Part shown: piece after piece, positions 34,893-47,766 of the stretch
Position numbering within the stretch: position 1 is the first letter of the stretch
Layout of the letters: every line of letters starts with the position of its first letter
Origin: Endocalyx cinctus
Lineage: Eukaryota; Ascomycota; Sordariomycetes; Amphisphaeriales; Apiosporaceae
Assembly (NCBI GenBank): GCA_001600455.1
Contig: BCKC01000001.1
Location: 5,792,441 to 5,856,440 of the forward strand
Direction of reading: 5' to 3'
Length of the DNA stretch: 64,000 bases
Notes under the pieces: model-generated
Database searches by the model: none
The model's input: the letters and a program-made list of their open reading frames with translations, nothing else
What the model was told of the DNA's origin: nothing
Position numbers and translations under genes: made by a program

Positions 34893-36033
34893 AATCGTCT
34901 AAAGGTTTGTTTTTATCTTCTTTATTTCTTTTCGAGGTCAAATTTCGAAGTTCGAATAATTTTTTTTTGGGTTGGTTGTTTTTTTAAGGTTCTATCTGGA
35001 ATTATTGATAAAAAGGTACCTCCTCAAAGTTGGAGAGAGGAAAACGGAAATTCTATTAATTATGCAAAACACGAAAGAGGTTAAAACTATTGAAAGTATA
35101 AATAAATACACTTTATGTGTTTATTCTATTTCCAAAAGATAAGGGAAATAAATGAGAGGGACGAGAACGGCTCCGTAAAAATGACGAATAGGTGATAAAG
35201 TTTTGGTATAGAAATGTTTATATTATGGAAAAGCCTAAGTTGTTTCTATTTATTATACTTAGGTATCATCATCTGGTTTTCGAAGGCGGGACTTGGTAGT
35301 AGATCGTCATTTTCTTTCTCTCTCTTTAATTATGATTATTATTTTTTTTCAACTTCGGGCCTCAATCGATAAGGAGTCAGTTCCTGGATGAAAATTCTAA
35401 TAATTCTTATTAAGTGTATTATAATCTTGGTAATTTAGCGGTGAGTATAGAGGAGGTAAATAGGCAAATAGGTCGATTCTTTTTTCAAGTTTCCTTAAAC
35501 AAAACTTGGAATTATTCAACTTAGAAAAAGAGAAGAATAAAAATACGGTAGCAGGTAGATAAGAAAAGAGAGGGTTCTTCTTGTTTGGGTGGATGCAAAG
35601 CGGGAACAAGACTGCAAGATACCGATACTGGGGAAAGATGACGATCCGAGATCAGATGCGGTCTAACGTAGCGTATGTGAGTAACAATTAATTACAGTAT
35701 AAAATCTTGTACGCTACATACCTAGGTACGTATACTACAGTACAGGTAGTATTTACCGTACATATGCAACATAGCAGATACGGGTAATACAGTACCAACC
35801 TAAGTACTATATCTACTATACAGTACCTATCTACTATACAGCGCTATATAATGCAGAATGATGTAACAAGGGTCTTCCTTTTTAAATAATTAATTACAAT
35901 ACTGTCCTATAATACTTAGCACTCGGTAGAATTCTTCTAAACCCTTTCTATTCCTCCTAATACAGCACGGCACAATATTGTCAGATGGAAAAGAAAAGAA
36001 AGAGAGCAAACGAATGACACGATCATTTTTTCT

Positions 36034-36080
<47 letters not shown>

Positions 36081-36311
36081 TATCACTCTCTCTTTTCTTT
36101 TTTTTTCAAGTTTACCAATCATATTCATTCCCAAAGTATACAAAAAGGTTGATCGGCGTTCATGTACAAATCAAATCATGTGGTGTAAAAATATTCCCTT
36201 CACATGACTGGTTACCAAAGGTACTAAGCGTAACGCAGCGTAACGAATCAATTTCATTGGATCATGCGTTATGAATATATCCGTATAACCTCTTCCGTCT
36301 CTTTAACTAGA
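34893..36311. other. Intergenic, promoter of the Rab gene and 3' flank of SLH1
   Basis: AT-rich. Contains a directly repeated ATCTACTATACAG word at about 35810-35843, TACAGTA-type words near 35730-35830, and a (TC)n run at 36036-36076. The open frame across the CT tract is low-complexity and not a gene. Confidence 0.6.
36036..36076 (+). repeat. (TC)n microsatellite
   Basis: About twenty TC units, close to the 3' end of the SLH1 gene on the other strand. Confidence 0.9.
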
Positions 36312-39300
36312 TTAACCTCGTTGACCCTTCTTCGACTTGTCAACGTCGTCATCCACCTTGGGAAGAGCTGGAATCTCCACTCCCGCTAACTTGTACTCCA
36401 TGCCGACGTACGCGTCGCTGAGAACTAGCACGTCCACCTTCCTACCGTTCCCGTCTCTATCCGGTTCCGGCAACTTGATCAATGTCTTCGCCGTAGGTTT
36501 ACTTCCTATTTGCACCGATTGCCCCGGTCCCTGGCTCCAGCCTACCCTCTTAATCGCTATGATCTCGTCTTTACCCACGTCGCATACTACTACGAACCAT
36601 CCCTCCGTTTGCGGTTTGGGATATTTCGGCGCGTATATCCGTCCTTCCCTCTCCACGACTGCGTTCAAGCGCTTGAGAGAAACGGTAAGTGACAACGCCG
36701 TTACATCTTCTGTCGTAATTTTGATATTCGGTAAAATCGAGACGGCACGCTTGAACCGCTCTTGCTGAGACGCAGGAATATGAAGTTCTTTCGCAAGCTT
36801 CTCTACCGAAGACGGATTGCGCGTGCTCAACTTCTGTAATGGCTCCGATTGTTTCAATTTCTCACCCGTCGTACCCGGAAGGATAGATAGAGGTGAATCC
36901 TGAGGCCAACGCGCCGACTTGACGCACTGTAGTAATTTGATCATCTCGAGGCAGCTCGAGAGGTACCCAAGCTCCGTGATAACGTCGATTGAGGCTTGGA
37001 TGATACGAATCGCCTGGTCCAACACGCTCGTTTGGTCGCCCACGTAATCCGTGATAGGCAGTTCAATCCGTGCCATGTGCGCCTGGAGAAGGAGGAAAGA
37101 CTTGACGTGCGGATCCCACATCGGCAACCCGAATGTATCTCCCGGGAACGCTAGGTTCTTTGATAACTCCGCGTTGATCAGATCTTCGTTATGACGTACC
37201 GGGAGCTCGTCGTATTCCGTCGCACCAGACATCCACGAAAGGACGTCCACGAATTTAGCTTGTGGCTTCGCGTGTTTCACTAAGTGACGGATCGTCTTGT
37301 GCGATAGGTAGTAGTAACTCATAATCTTGCCGAGCGGAGAAGGATCCACATCGCCATTGGGGTACACTTCGATACACTTCGACGTTGCTAGCTCGCCTAA
37401 CGATTTGTCCACCATGCTGATCATGAAGTCGTTAGCGAGCTGCTGAGCCGCTACACTATTATGCTCCTCAGCCGAAATCTCGAGCCCGTAATACGACGGG
37501 TTCTTATGTAATCGACGGAAGAAGAAAGTCCACGTCAGATAATCGAGTGCATCTTGTTTGGTTATGATCGTTTCCGCCGAAATCTCTGCGCACAAATGAT
37601 TGTCAAGTACGGTATGCAGAGATGATTCAACGGGAAATCCGGTATGAAGGAAATGCTTATAGAAATCCTTCTTAGCATCTTGAGTGAAAATCCGCGCAAC
37701 TCCCGAGTTATCGAATTGGGGACGGCCAGCTCGACCGAGCATTTGAAGTACATCTGTGAGATCCATATCCTTATATCCTTCAATCTTAGCATCGTAGAAT
37801 TGCGTACCCTTCACCACTACCAAATGTGCCGGGAGGTTCACACCCCAAGCTAACGTACTCGTCGCGATCAAGATCTGGATTTTGTTATGCAGGAATAACT
37901 CCTCTGCCAGCTGACGATCTGACTCCACGAGACCGGCATGATGAAGTCCGATTCCAAAATTGATGGCTTCCTTCAGAGCCTCGTCTTTGACTCTAGAGAG
38001 GTTGAGTTGCAGGTCTTCCTCCGACATGTTAACGAACCGCCGTGGGTTGTCTTCCATGCCGCAAAGGTTGATAAGGTCCTTTGCCGTTAGACGAGTTTGA
38101 CGTCGGGAAGGCACAAAAACAATCACCGGCTTATCGGGGCTATGCGTCTTGATCGCCGAGAATGTAGGCCGGTTCATAGACTGCATTAATGGGCAGAAGC
38201 CTCTAACTTCCGGAAACCCATCAATATAAAGCTCCAATGGTACCGGTCGCACCGAATGACGGAAGTTAAAGAGTCCTTCTTTCACCCCCAACCAGTTTGC
38301 AAGATCGGTAGCGTTAGCACAGGCAGTTGACATCCCGAGAAGTCTGACCGCGTTTTTAGTAGACTCGCCGATGTAGTTCATTCCTAGATTTTGTGAGCAG
38401 CAGAGCATACAGAGGTCGATGATACAGAAAACTTACGGGAAACAATAATCTCGAGAATTGGTCCTCGGTCCCCAGCGAGCAGATGGATTTCATCTATGAT
38501 CACCAACGAAACTTTGCGAACATAGCCTCTCGTCTGCCAGCTACGAGATATACCATCCCACTTCTCCGGTGTCGTGACGATAATGTCTGCATCTCGGATC
38601 GTCCGTGTATCAGGTGTATTATCACCCGTTAACTCGACTAATTTGATACCCAATGGCCCACAGATTCTTGAGCCCCAATCTTTGACCCGTTCGCGTACGA
38701 GTGCTTTCATCGGGGCGATGTAGACCACTTTCGACCCAGGTCTCTCGCGGAAAGCCCACCACATCGCCAATTCTGCTGCCACCGTCTTTCCACTGCCGGT
38801 TGGAGATCCAAGCAGGACGTTGGCTGGAGTATGATAGAGCGTGTGGAAAATCTGAGTTTGCATAGGATTAAAGTACTGGAAACGTTTGGCATATATTTCT
38901 TCTAGAGATGGATTTTTCAAGGCTGAGATAGGTAAAGGTTGCAAATTCAGTAGATCTGTGTATACGCTTTCGGTATCAGGACGAATGAGGTGCTGGAAGG
39001 AGACGGGTGTAACTGTCTCTGCACCAAGCCATTTGTCCGATACGGCCCGTACGTAAATTTGATTTGGGAGAGGATCAGATAGAGGTATTGTGAAGTTGAG
39101 CTCGTGGTCATCATAGAGCTTTCTCCTGTTCAGGATGAAGTACTCGTGATGGTAGATCTCAGATGTCTCCGAATTCTCAACCCAAACGTAAAAAGATTCA
39201 GATGTGCCGTGCATCTGATCGTTCCACCTGAAGTCAGGCGTAATGTAAAGCTTAATTCGTAAAACATCACGATTCAGTGGAGCGATTTCTGCGTCGACAG

Positions 39301-42300
39301 ATACAGTGGGAAAGTTCTCAACGATCTTAGCAACTCTTTTGCCGACGCCGACGTTGAACAACACACCTCCAATTTCTCCCGGCTCCATGTCACGTAGAAC
39401 TTCCATACCAAGGTTCTTTTTGGCATTCAACTGATTAAGAATGGTCTTCGGCAACTCAAACTGATTGAGAGGATGTTGGAAAGGCCAAAGACGCTTCTCG
39501 ATTGCCTTAGCCATAGTCAATAGCACGAGGCATTGGTATCCCCATCGACGGTTCAAGGCGATCATGAATAGTGCACGGCATATTCGTCCAGCTTGTTGAG
39601 CAACGTAATTGAGATCATTTCCCAGCGCAAAATCGGCTACCTGCTGGCGAGATATATACGTTTGCAGGAGAATGTTCGTCTTCGCCTGCGGTGTATCAAT
39701 GCCTTCACCCACGTCGCAAGGCACGATATCTGGATTATCTTTAAGATCTAACAGCTCGTTGGACTCGCTATCTCTAGATTGAATGTTGTCAAACTCCCCG
39801 CACATGCTTATCATCCTCAAAACATCTGCCTCCGTCGCATGAGGTTTCATCTCCTTGTTAAAGACTTGTATACTGGTTTGCTGGATATAATATTGACTTG
39901 CAATTCGACCGACGTCCTTGCTTCTGAGTTCCTCGGTAATTTCATTGAAGATAATCATCTGACTTTGCTGAAGAGTACGAGCTGCTTGAATGGCGAGCTG
40001 TCTTCGCCTTTGAACCAAATATGGATCGTCTCTAAACTCTGCCCAATCGATACCGTAGCTCATAGGACTTCGGCGCATCCGGACGAATAGGTAAGAATAT
40101 CCAATCCATTGGACCGCATCTGGTATAGAAGTAACCGTGCCCAATGCGACCTCGGCATTCAAGTTATCGACAAGTTTGGAAGAAAACTTTGATTCGATCG
40201 GTTGTTGTTCCGTAACCGCCTTTAAATAGTGATCGACCTTGTCAGCGGTTGTACAAATCATGCCAATGCCCGTGTCTTCAAACTGGGGACGTCCAGCACG
40301 ACCAAAGATTTGAAGCACATCCAGAATGCCTAAATCAATGAATTTACCATCTTGTGCGCTGTATACTTGAGTGCCCTTGATGACGACCGCAGCTGCAGGC
40401 AAATTGACACCCCACGCTAAGGTTGCGGTACAGCACAGAACCTTGATAACACCTTCGGCAAAAAGTCTCTCCATGAGGTTTCGATCGGCACGAGCCATAC
40501 CAGCATGATGGATGCCGAGACCTTTGGGTATCAGATCTCTGATTTCTCGAGCTCGAGTGGATCTCGTATCTCTCATGGCTTGATCGAATTGAGGATGTCC
40601 GATAGGGTCAAAGAGATCTGTACACAGGTCTTCCGTAGCTTTTTGGTAAAGCATCTTGGCCGTCAGCATGGTGTCTCTTCTCGAGTGGACAAAAACCATG
40701 ACCTGATGGTCTTGCTCTAGCATGTCCTTGACCTTCTCAAAGGCGACGTGATCGAGATTTTCTCTCGATGTTTTTGAGCCAGCTTTTCCTCTTACTCCAA
40801 TGAAACGCTGCTCTAAGGGAACAGGTCTGAATGAAGAGTCAAAGTAGAAGAGACCTTCATTTCTATTCACTTTGAGAAAGTCGGCAACATCGATAAAATT
40901 AGGCAGCGTCGCACTAAGGCCTACAATACGAATGAGAGATTGAGTGCTCTCGACCTGCCGTTCTGTCCGAGCTACCAGGGATTCCAACACGGCACCTCTT
41001 TCATCATGAAGCATGTGAACTTCATCGATGATGAGAAGCCTGACCTTCTGGACAAGTTCAGTATCTCCAGTGCCCTTCCTGGTAACGACGTCCCATTTCT
41101 CTGGAGTAGTGACGATAATCTGAGTCTGAACGATCTCGGATTTGGTGAGGTGCATATCGCCTGTAAATTCACGGCACTTAATACCAAGCCAGGCTAGTCG
41201 CTTTCCTAGCTTTTCGGTGATCTCAGCAGCCAGGGCTTTCATGGGAGCGACGTAAACAATCTTGAAGTCACCAGAGTCGACGGCAAAATCCGTAGCTTCC
41301 GTATTCTCAATGGGATTCGGGGTCACGTATTGACTGATGGTGTGTAGAATAGTCAACATGGCGGCATCTGTCTTACCTGCACCGGTGGGAGCGCAGATCA
41401 ACATGTTCTCGCTCGTCTTGTAAGCTACGGGATAGACTAGGCTTTGCATCCTGTTCAACGTCTTGTAGCCTTTGAAGGTTCGTCGACACAAACCATCCAT
41501 ATGAGCTATATCGACTAGTTTGTGACCGGGCCATAGGGTGCCCGCCTTACCAGCAGGGATGAAGTGCTCCACGTATTTTTCGAATTGATTCGTTTCGCTA
41601 CCAGCAGGTAAGCCGTATTTGTTCCCCATATGGCTCAAGGTGTTGCCGGCTTGATGGGTTCTATAAACGTGAGGATATTGGATTTCTTTGTGCACGCTGG
41701 GGCCTAAGATGGCGTTCTTATGCTCAAAGTCTTTCTGTCGAAGAGCCTCTTCTCGCTCAGCTCTAGTCAGTAGTCGTCTCGAGGAACCTGCGGCCTCCTG
41801 GGCCACTTCAGGTTCCTGGGCATCAAAACTTGAGAGTATCTCATTTTGATGAGATAAGATATCAGAAATGAAATCGAGGTCATCAAAACCAACGACATCC
41901 GTAAGCAGAGACTGCAGTTCATCGGCGCGGGTAGATCTTAATAGCTCAAGAATCTGTGTTTGAAATGTTTCTGCCGAAAGTCCATCCTTCCTGGCAGATA
42001 TTTCATAGCACTTCTTCGAAAACCAGGTAATGCCGTAGCCTTCGTCATTGAAGTCATCGTTTGTGGCCTCGATAAAATCGCTGCTATAAAGATCCTGCTC
42101 ATCGTCGGAGATAAAATCCCAAACATCGTCTCCGCTGTTTCCGGAGGTGAATTCTTCATCATCTAGGTCGAAATCTAGATCAAACTTGGTATATGAATTT
42201 GAATCATTGGACTTTGGTAAATTGAGATCCGCCAAAGCAGATTTCATAGCGGCAAATTGTGCACGCCATTGGGCTTCCGCTTCGGTCATAGATGGTGACA

Positions 42301-42301
42301 T
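36312..42301 (-). CDS. SLH1: Slh1/ASCC3-type tandem-cassette Ski2-like RNA helicase
   Basis: Large ATP-dependent helicase of the ribosome-quality-control trigger complex, which splits collided ribosomes. Two exons: 42301-38437 and 38383-36312; phase agrees; 1978 residues (yeast Slh1 1967). Acidic N-terminal region 1-200. First cassette: Walker A APTGAGKT (304-311), DEVH (426-429), GRAGRPQFEDTG, then winged-helix and Sec63 domain with an immunoglobulin-like end (ETVTPVSFQH). Second cassette: GSPTGSGKT (1165-1173), DEIH (1270-1273), GRAGRPQFDNSG, second Sec63 domain. The intron splits the conserved IVSR-MNYI join; without splicing the first exon ends in a false stop. Brr2 is the nearest alternative, but the N-terminus (WFSKKCYEISARKDGLS, VVGFDDLDFISDIL) and length favour Slh1/Mug81. 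Both cassettes keep helicase motifs, so both look active by motif. Confidence 0.95.
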
Positions 42302-42992
42302 TCTATTGTGCTTTTTTTTCCGTATAATCTTTCCTATATTGTGTCTTTTCTTTTTCTTTTTCTCGTCTATTTTTCGTAAACAATCGTTGAGGTAAGACTT
42401 TAGACTCTATGGATGTAAGGGAACCTTCTAACGTAACGTCTTGCTTGATCTTACTTTTGCCTGACGATGACTGTTCGGAGAAAGATAAAGTCTTGGCAAC
42501 GTCTAAGTACTTAAGCTTACACTAATTAAGGTATCGATAATACATAACGGAGCCTAGTATCCCCTAAAGTTTGGTCAGTACAGTACTACTGTAGCCATCA
42601 ATCATTGACCATTAACCATTAACCATTAACCACTAAAGTACTACGTAAGAGACCTGTATTTAGGTACCTTTCACTGTAATTTGGTGAACATGTGACAAAG
42701 AACCAACCTTGCCTTACCTACCCTACCAGCCTACCAGGCCCTGCTACATATAAAATTGCTTAAGTGACCGACTGACCTCATTCCGCTTCCAAAGTCCGAA
42801 TCCCACCCCTCTATGCATAACAACTGGATACATAATTAATCTAACTGATATTTCCTTTGTTTCGATAAGAATCTTTCTTTACTAAAAGATTACTTATTTA
42901 TACATTATTTAGCTTCTGTCGTGCCTTAACCCATATTATCACCTCATAGGTATCAACTTATTTTTTATCGCAATAAGAGAGTATCGTTCATC
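42302..42992. promoter_or_regulatory. Bidirectional SLH1/YKT6 promoter region
   Basis: 691 bp between divergent starts. Contains three ACCATTA-type heptamer units in tandem at about 42606-42631 and CAGTACAGTACTACTG-type words near 42575-42595. TATA-like and pyrimidine tracts precede each gene. Confidence 0.6.
42606..42631 (+). repeat. Heptamer tandem repeat (ACCATTA)3-4
   Basis: Short ACCATTA units in series in the SLH1/YKT6 intergenic region; the last unit is degenerate (ACCACTA). Confidence 0.8.
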
Positions 42993-43988
42993 ATGAAGCT
43001 GCATTACGTCGGAGTATGTAATCCCCCTTCCATCTTATCACTTGAGCAAACGAGGAAATAAATTATGCAAAACAAGAAATATAACTAATTAGACGATGGT
43101 CTCTATCTAGATCATTCAAAATGAGAACAAGCCTGGTGTCGAGCTGTGCGCCGAGAAGGAATTGAGCGCCTACTCGCGCTTCACCCGCCAAAAGTACGAT
43201 ATTCAACCCTGATTATCCCACTCCGTATACCCGTACCTATCGATCAAATGCAGAAAGTTCTAACGATGATTGTTATTACCTAGTTATGGCGAGTTTATGA
43301 CCATGTTCGCGAAGACGGTGGCTGAGAGGACACGACCTGGACAACGACAGGATGTTGAGGAGCAAGGTACGAACAAATCCGACAATGCCCTTTGGTCATC
43401 TGAAGATAACTCCAGAAAACATGGGCCATTTCTTATAAGGAATATCACATTCGGACAAAGGCTGATATATGACATAACCGAATCTATCCAGACTACACAT
43501 TCCACGCATACGGTCGAACCGAAGGTGTCTGCGGCATCATCATCTCAGACCACCAGTACCCAGCCCTCGTCGCGCACCAGCTCTTATCTAAGGTGATGGA
43601 TGAGTTCCTGGCCTCTCACCCTCGGTCGTCGTGGAGCAACGGTCAAGCGGTCAACATGCCAGAACTCAAGGAGTACCTGGTAAAGTACCAAGACCCTCAC
43701 CAGGCCGACAGCATCATGAAGATCCAGAAGGAGCTCGACGAGACCAAGATCGTGCTGCACAAGACTATCGAGAGTGTTCTGCAGCGTGGTGAGAAGATCG
43801 ACGACCTTGTTGCCAAGAGCGACGGCCTCAGCAACCAGAGCAAAATGTTTTACCGTAAGTATTACATTCTTTCAGGCCACAATGGCATATACGCTTAACG
43901 CGTGATGAAGTCGTCATGGAATACCTTAGGCTAACTTACTTTTATAGAACAAGCAAAGAAGCAGAACTCGTGCTGTGTGGTCATGTAG
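42993..43988 (+). CDS. YKT6: Ykt6, R-SNARE with longin domain
   Basis: Lipid-anchored SNARE acting in ER-Golgi, endosomal, vacuolar and autophagosomal fusion. Five exons: 42993-43013, 43111-43193, 43284-43366, 43492-43854, 43948-43988; phases agree; 196 residues (yeast 200). Longin domain: MKLHYVGIIQNEN, YSRFTRQNYGEFMTMFAKTVAERT, YGRTEGVCGIIISDHQYP. R-SNARE motif: KIQKELDETKIVLHKTIESVLQRGEKIDDLV, with the zero-layer Arg in VLQRGE. The C-terminus NSCCVVM carries the palmitoylated and farnesylated Cys pair of Ykt6. First exon encodes only seven residues. Confidence 0.97.
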
Positions 43989-45295
43989 ATATTCCCAGGA
44001 TGACATTACGTCACTCAGCCACCTTAGATTCAAGGATTACCATCGTTTTAGCATAATGGCGAAGTTTACCGGGATTAATCGACCGGTTAATGAATTCTAC
44101 ATCTCGGGCATCCCGATTACTTCTCTCAATTAATACCCCTTTGTCACGTTACCTCCCAAATGCTGGCAACCATAACAGCAACTCTACTGAAACCGTTCTA
44201 CGAAATGGATGAAATACGTCACGATCTCATCGTTTACTAGAAGTACCCGGGTATTTTATTCCATCACGTCCGGGTTTATTACGAAACGTAGGGGTAATGG
44301 TGGTAGTGACGAATTTGTTTTGGGCTACGCGTCAGGCATTGGGGGTATTTTTGTTCGTTATTTCACCAACAGGCGGTTAGATATACTAGGTTCTAATAGT
44401 AAGAAGAGATACTACGAAGACATGATGAATATCCTCCTTGAGAAGTTCTGGCGCTAGTGAAAGAAAACGGTCACACAATAAACCATGAAAAATTCGCTTC
44501 TAATATTTAGGCAACCCTTTTCTTCACCCTTCATACGGATACAAGTCACTGATTCTTGTCGGCAGGGGCGGGAACGGTAAGGAAATTCGGGGTCGGGGTT
44601 GAAAGATGTATCCGATGGGCTATACAATGCACCCGGGCAGCCGGGATAGATTTAACCAATACTGAAATCACAGGTTCGACACATCTAGGTAAGGCATTAA
44701 ATATCTTGCTATATATTTATTTGCTTCGTGAGTACTACGCAGTAGTAAAGAAATAGAAACGGGAGTCAACTCCCTTATTATAATATATGATATATGCACA
44801 TATACCATTTCCCAACTTTCTCTCTCACTAATTTTTATCCCCCTTCCAAAGCTCAGGGTATCAAGACACAATGAAAACAAATTAAAAATATCCAAGGACG
44901 TGAAGAAAAGGGGGAAAAAAAGGAAAAGTTGAATCGTCGCTACTGTTCCGAATATCCAAAAAACTTTTCCCAGGGACATAGGAAAATAGAATAAAAAACC
45001 CTCCATTATATATGAAATTAGGGGCTGCGATTGATACGCATGGGCCTCTATGGACCTTAGTGATTTGATCATTAAATAGTAAGAAAAATAAGAGGAAAAC
45101 GAGGAACCTGGATCGAAATAGCTCCTCTCGTATCCCATCTAGAGTGATGAAAAAGAAAAAGGAAGCGGAGGTGTAAATCCAGACAGCCTCGCAAATAACG
45201 ATCGACGTGAAAGGTTAATAAAAAAAAAAGAGGGGGTTGTTGTAGAAACAGAATTCTTGAAATATGAAAGTCAACCCTCAAGAAAAATAAAGAAA
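43989..45295. other. Intergenic, convergent 3' flanks
   Basis: Between YKT6 and the minus-strand disordered-protein gene. Small open frames at 44209-44457 and 44556-44756 lack family signals and fit chance. The part at 44760-45295 is AT-rich 3' UTR-like. Confidence 0.6.
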
Positions 45296-47766
45296 TCAGG
45301 CATGATCAAGAACGATCCTCTCGCTCTTCCTATTCCTCAAGATCTGCTCGGCCGAAGCGTCGAACGGGTCCGCGGGCGGGTGCACGAGCGTCGGCGTAGC
45401 CATCTGGATATCGACGATCTTCTCGTTCCTGCCGGCGGCGGCGATGATGCCCGCGGCCACGACGGGGCTGTTCTTGCGGGCGGAGCCCACGGGGGACCGG
45501 CCGCCCGGGTGGTGGCCGTTGGCGATGGTCGTCCGCAGCGGCTGCAGCATCTTCGACTGCTGCCGCGACATCGAGATCTGCCGCGCGATCGACCGCTCCA
45601 CCGGGTTCATCGTGCTCGTTTCGAGGTTGCTGATATCGACCACGATCGGCGTTCCCGACGTTGCCGAGACCGAGAAGGACGACTCTTCTTGTATCGAGGA
45701 CGTGGATGGTTGCGTTACGTGCGTGTGCACCGAAGACGAGGAGGACGACGCCGAAGAGGCGGATGACGAAGAGGAGGAGGAAGACGACGACGCGGCGGGA
45801 GATGGTCGCCGGTCGCTGACGGACGAGGACGCCGTCAGCTGGGACGGGCTCGTGATCATCTGCCATTTCGGCGAGGGCTGCACGTGGTGGGCGTTAGGTC
45901 GAAGGGCGGTGCCGCGCTTGCTCGGAGGAGGTAGCAAGGGCGACAGAGACTCCTCGTTTCCGGACGCTTCGTCGTCCATCTCCGTCGGCGATTCGAGGAT
46001 GAGGCTCGAGGTACCGGGGCTGAAAGGCTTGCTGGCGATCTTCAGATGATTATGATGCGAATGCGGCTGCTGCGGCTGTTGCGGAGACTGATCCCTCGCC
46101 ATCGCCAAGGTGGCGATCGTGAGCTTTCCGTTCGGTCCGGGCTTGTGCTTCAAGTGGTTGAACGATTTTACCGACTCTTCGCCGGCAGATGGCCGCCTAC
46201 GGTCTTGAGCGTGAACGTGAGCGTAAGAGTGAGAATCCGCGCGGGCAGGTTCCTCGGCGAACGCGGTCCTCGTCGGCGATGGGAGGTTGGCGGGAGAGGT
46301 GAAAGACCGCATCCGAGGAGAAAGTTTGGCGGGTGTCTTAGGCGAGGGGTTCTTTGCCGGTCCCTGCTGAGGGAACAACGCGAAGGCGGGCGATGCCTTG
46401 ACGGGTTGCGGCGACGTGGCTCTCCGTGGCGGGGGCTGATGTCTCTCTTCCTGTAAATATCATCGTTAGTTATTGAATGTGCAAGATTGGGATCGTCTTG
46501 CAGCGGATAAAGTCATCGTACCTCTGCATGTTCGACGGCATCTTCGATTTTCTTCAATTTTTGCACGGTGGCCTGACGTCTCGCAAGCAGTGAAGGTTGA
46601 CGCTGCATCTGCAACTCCGAATGTGGCTGTAACGATGACTGCGACTGCAATACACTTCCGAACATGACGCTGTATCTCTCCATAGTGATATCAGGAATAT
46701 CGACGTTGAGCAGTCCTCCATTAGACGATTTGGAATTCGGGTCCAAAGCGATAGGGATACTGCCGAACGTCTCCTTCCGGCCGCGATCCGCATGAGGCAT
46801 TGTCTGCGATCGGATGATAATAGGTTTGTGTTTTAATGTTTTTCTCGAAGAGGTTGTATCGGTCCTGTGAATTCCTGATTCAGGTAACGATGAAGAAGAC
46901 GCACCGGCGGCTCGCGCCTGTCTCGACTCGTTCGAGTCTCCATTATGAGGGGCCGGCTCCGTATGTTTCCTGCTGAACTTGCTAAATAGTCTCCATTTAC
47001 CACCAGATGGCTGTTGCTGCTGCTGCTGTTTCTTTGCCGAGCCTGTCGCATCTGAAGCTTCCACGCTGCTCATCCCCGAAGCGGGTGATCTGATGATTGG
47101 CATCGTGGCCTGTCTCGGTCGTAGAGAACTTTGAGGATTCCAGGTGCCCGCGGCCGTGGGAGGATGCGAAGGGCTACCAAGCGCCATGCCGATATCCTCC
47201 GTCCCTTCAGGCCTATACGAATCTACAGTCTGCATGGTGATGGCCGGAACCTGGATAGGAGGGCGCGGCATCGGGTTCGACCTCGGGCTGGTCTCAATCG
47301 AAAGAAGCCGTGGTCGCACTTGTGATATCGACCTCGACCTCCGCCTGTCAGTATTCTTTGCACTGGCTCTTACGTTGATAAAGGAATCGTCCCTGGACAT
47401 CCTCTTATCAAACTTAGAAAAGTCGGGTTGACCTGAAGCTTTGGAGCCGGGGCCTCCAGAGGTGCTTGGTCGTTCTAACATGGCTGTGTTGAACTTAGAA
47501 ACGAGCGTAGGCGGTGCAGGCAGAGGACGGTTGAGGTATGGATTTGAACTACTGCTATTACTGAGGTTGGATTTAACAGAGGAGGGAGTGACAGAGCCAT
47601 TATAAGATGGCGTACGAAAGTATAAGTGTGAGGAGTTATCTGATACATGGCCTGGTCCATCGAGAAGGGGTTTACTGGGGCCCGCCGTTACGGAGGCCTT
47701 GGTACCTGCATGAGGGACTGGAGATAGGTATCTACCAGGCCTTGGGGGACTAACCGATTTGGCCAT
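45296..47766 (-). CDS. Large disordered fungal protein, Ser/Pro-rich
   Basis: Function not recognised. Two exons: 47766-46522 and 46450-45296; the joint is in phase 0 (GAG then GAAGAG); 799 residues from MAKSVSPPRPG. The frame continues upstream of that ATG only with non-ATG codons, so this is the chosen start. Mostly low-complexity: Ser/Pro-rich N-terminus, a Q7 run at about residue 260, basic KWRLFSKFSRKH, then the best-conserved-looking block ERYSVMFGSVL followed by LLARRQATVQKLKKIEDAVEHAE, a short amphipathic helix. Exon 2 holds many SP sites, a long Ser tract and ends DASAEQILRNRKSERIVLDHA. The many S-P motifs suggest phosphorylation by proline-directed kinases. Such proteins are common in Pezizomycotina and often linked to polarity or signalling, which is only a guess here. 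Confidence 0.8.

Noticed and set aside
35937..36274. Open frames across the (TC)n run
   Set aside because: Translations are Ser-Leu or Arg-Glu dipeptide repeats made by the microsatellite.
44209..44756. Two short open frames after YKT6
   Set aside because: No conserved motif, no plausible spliced extension.
45330..46456. Open frames in other frames across the second exon of the disordered protein
   Set aside because: Shadows of a GC-rich, Ser/Pro-rich coding exon; the spliced minus-strand frame explains the region.
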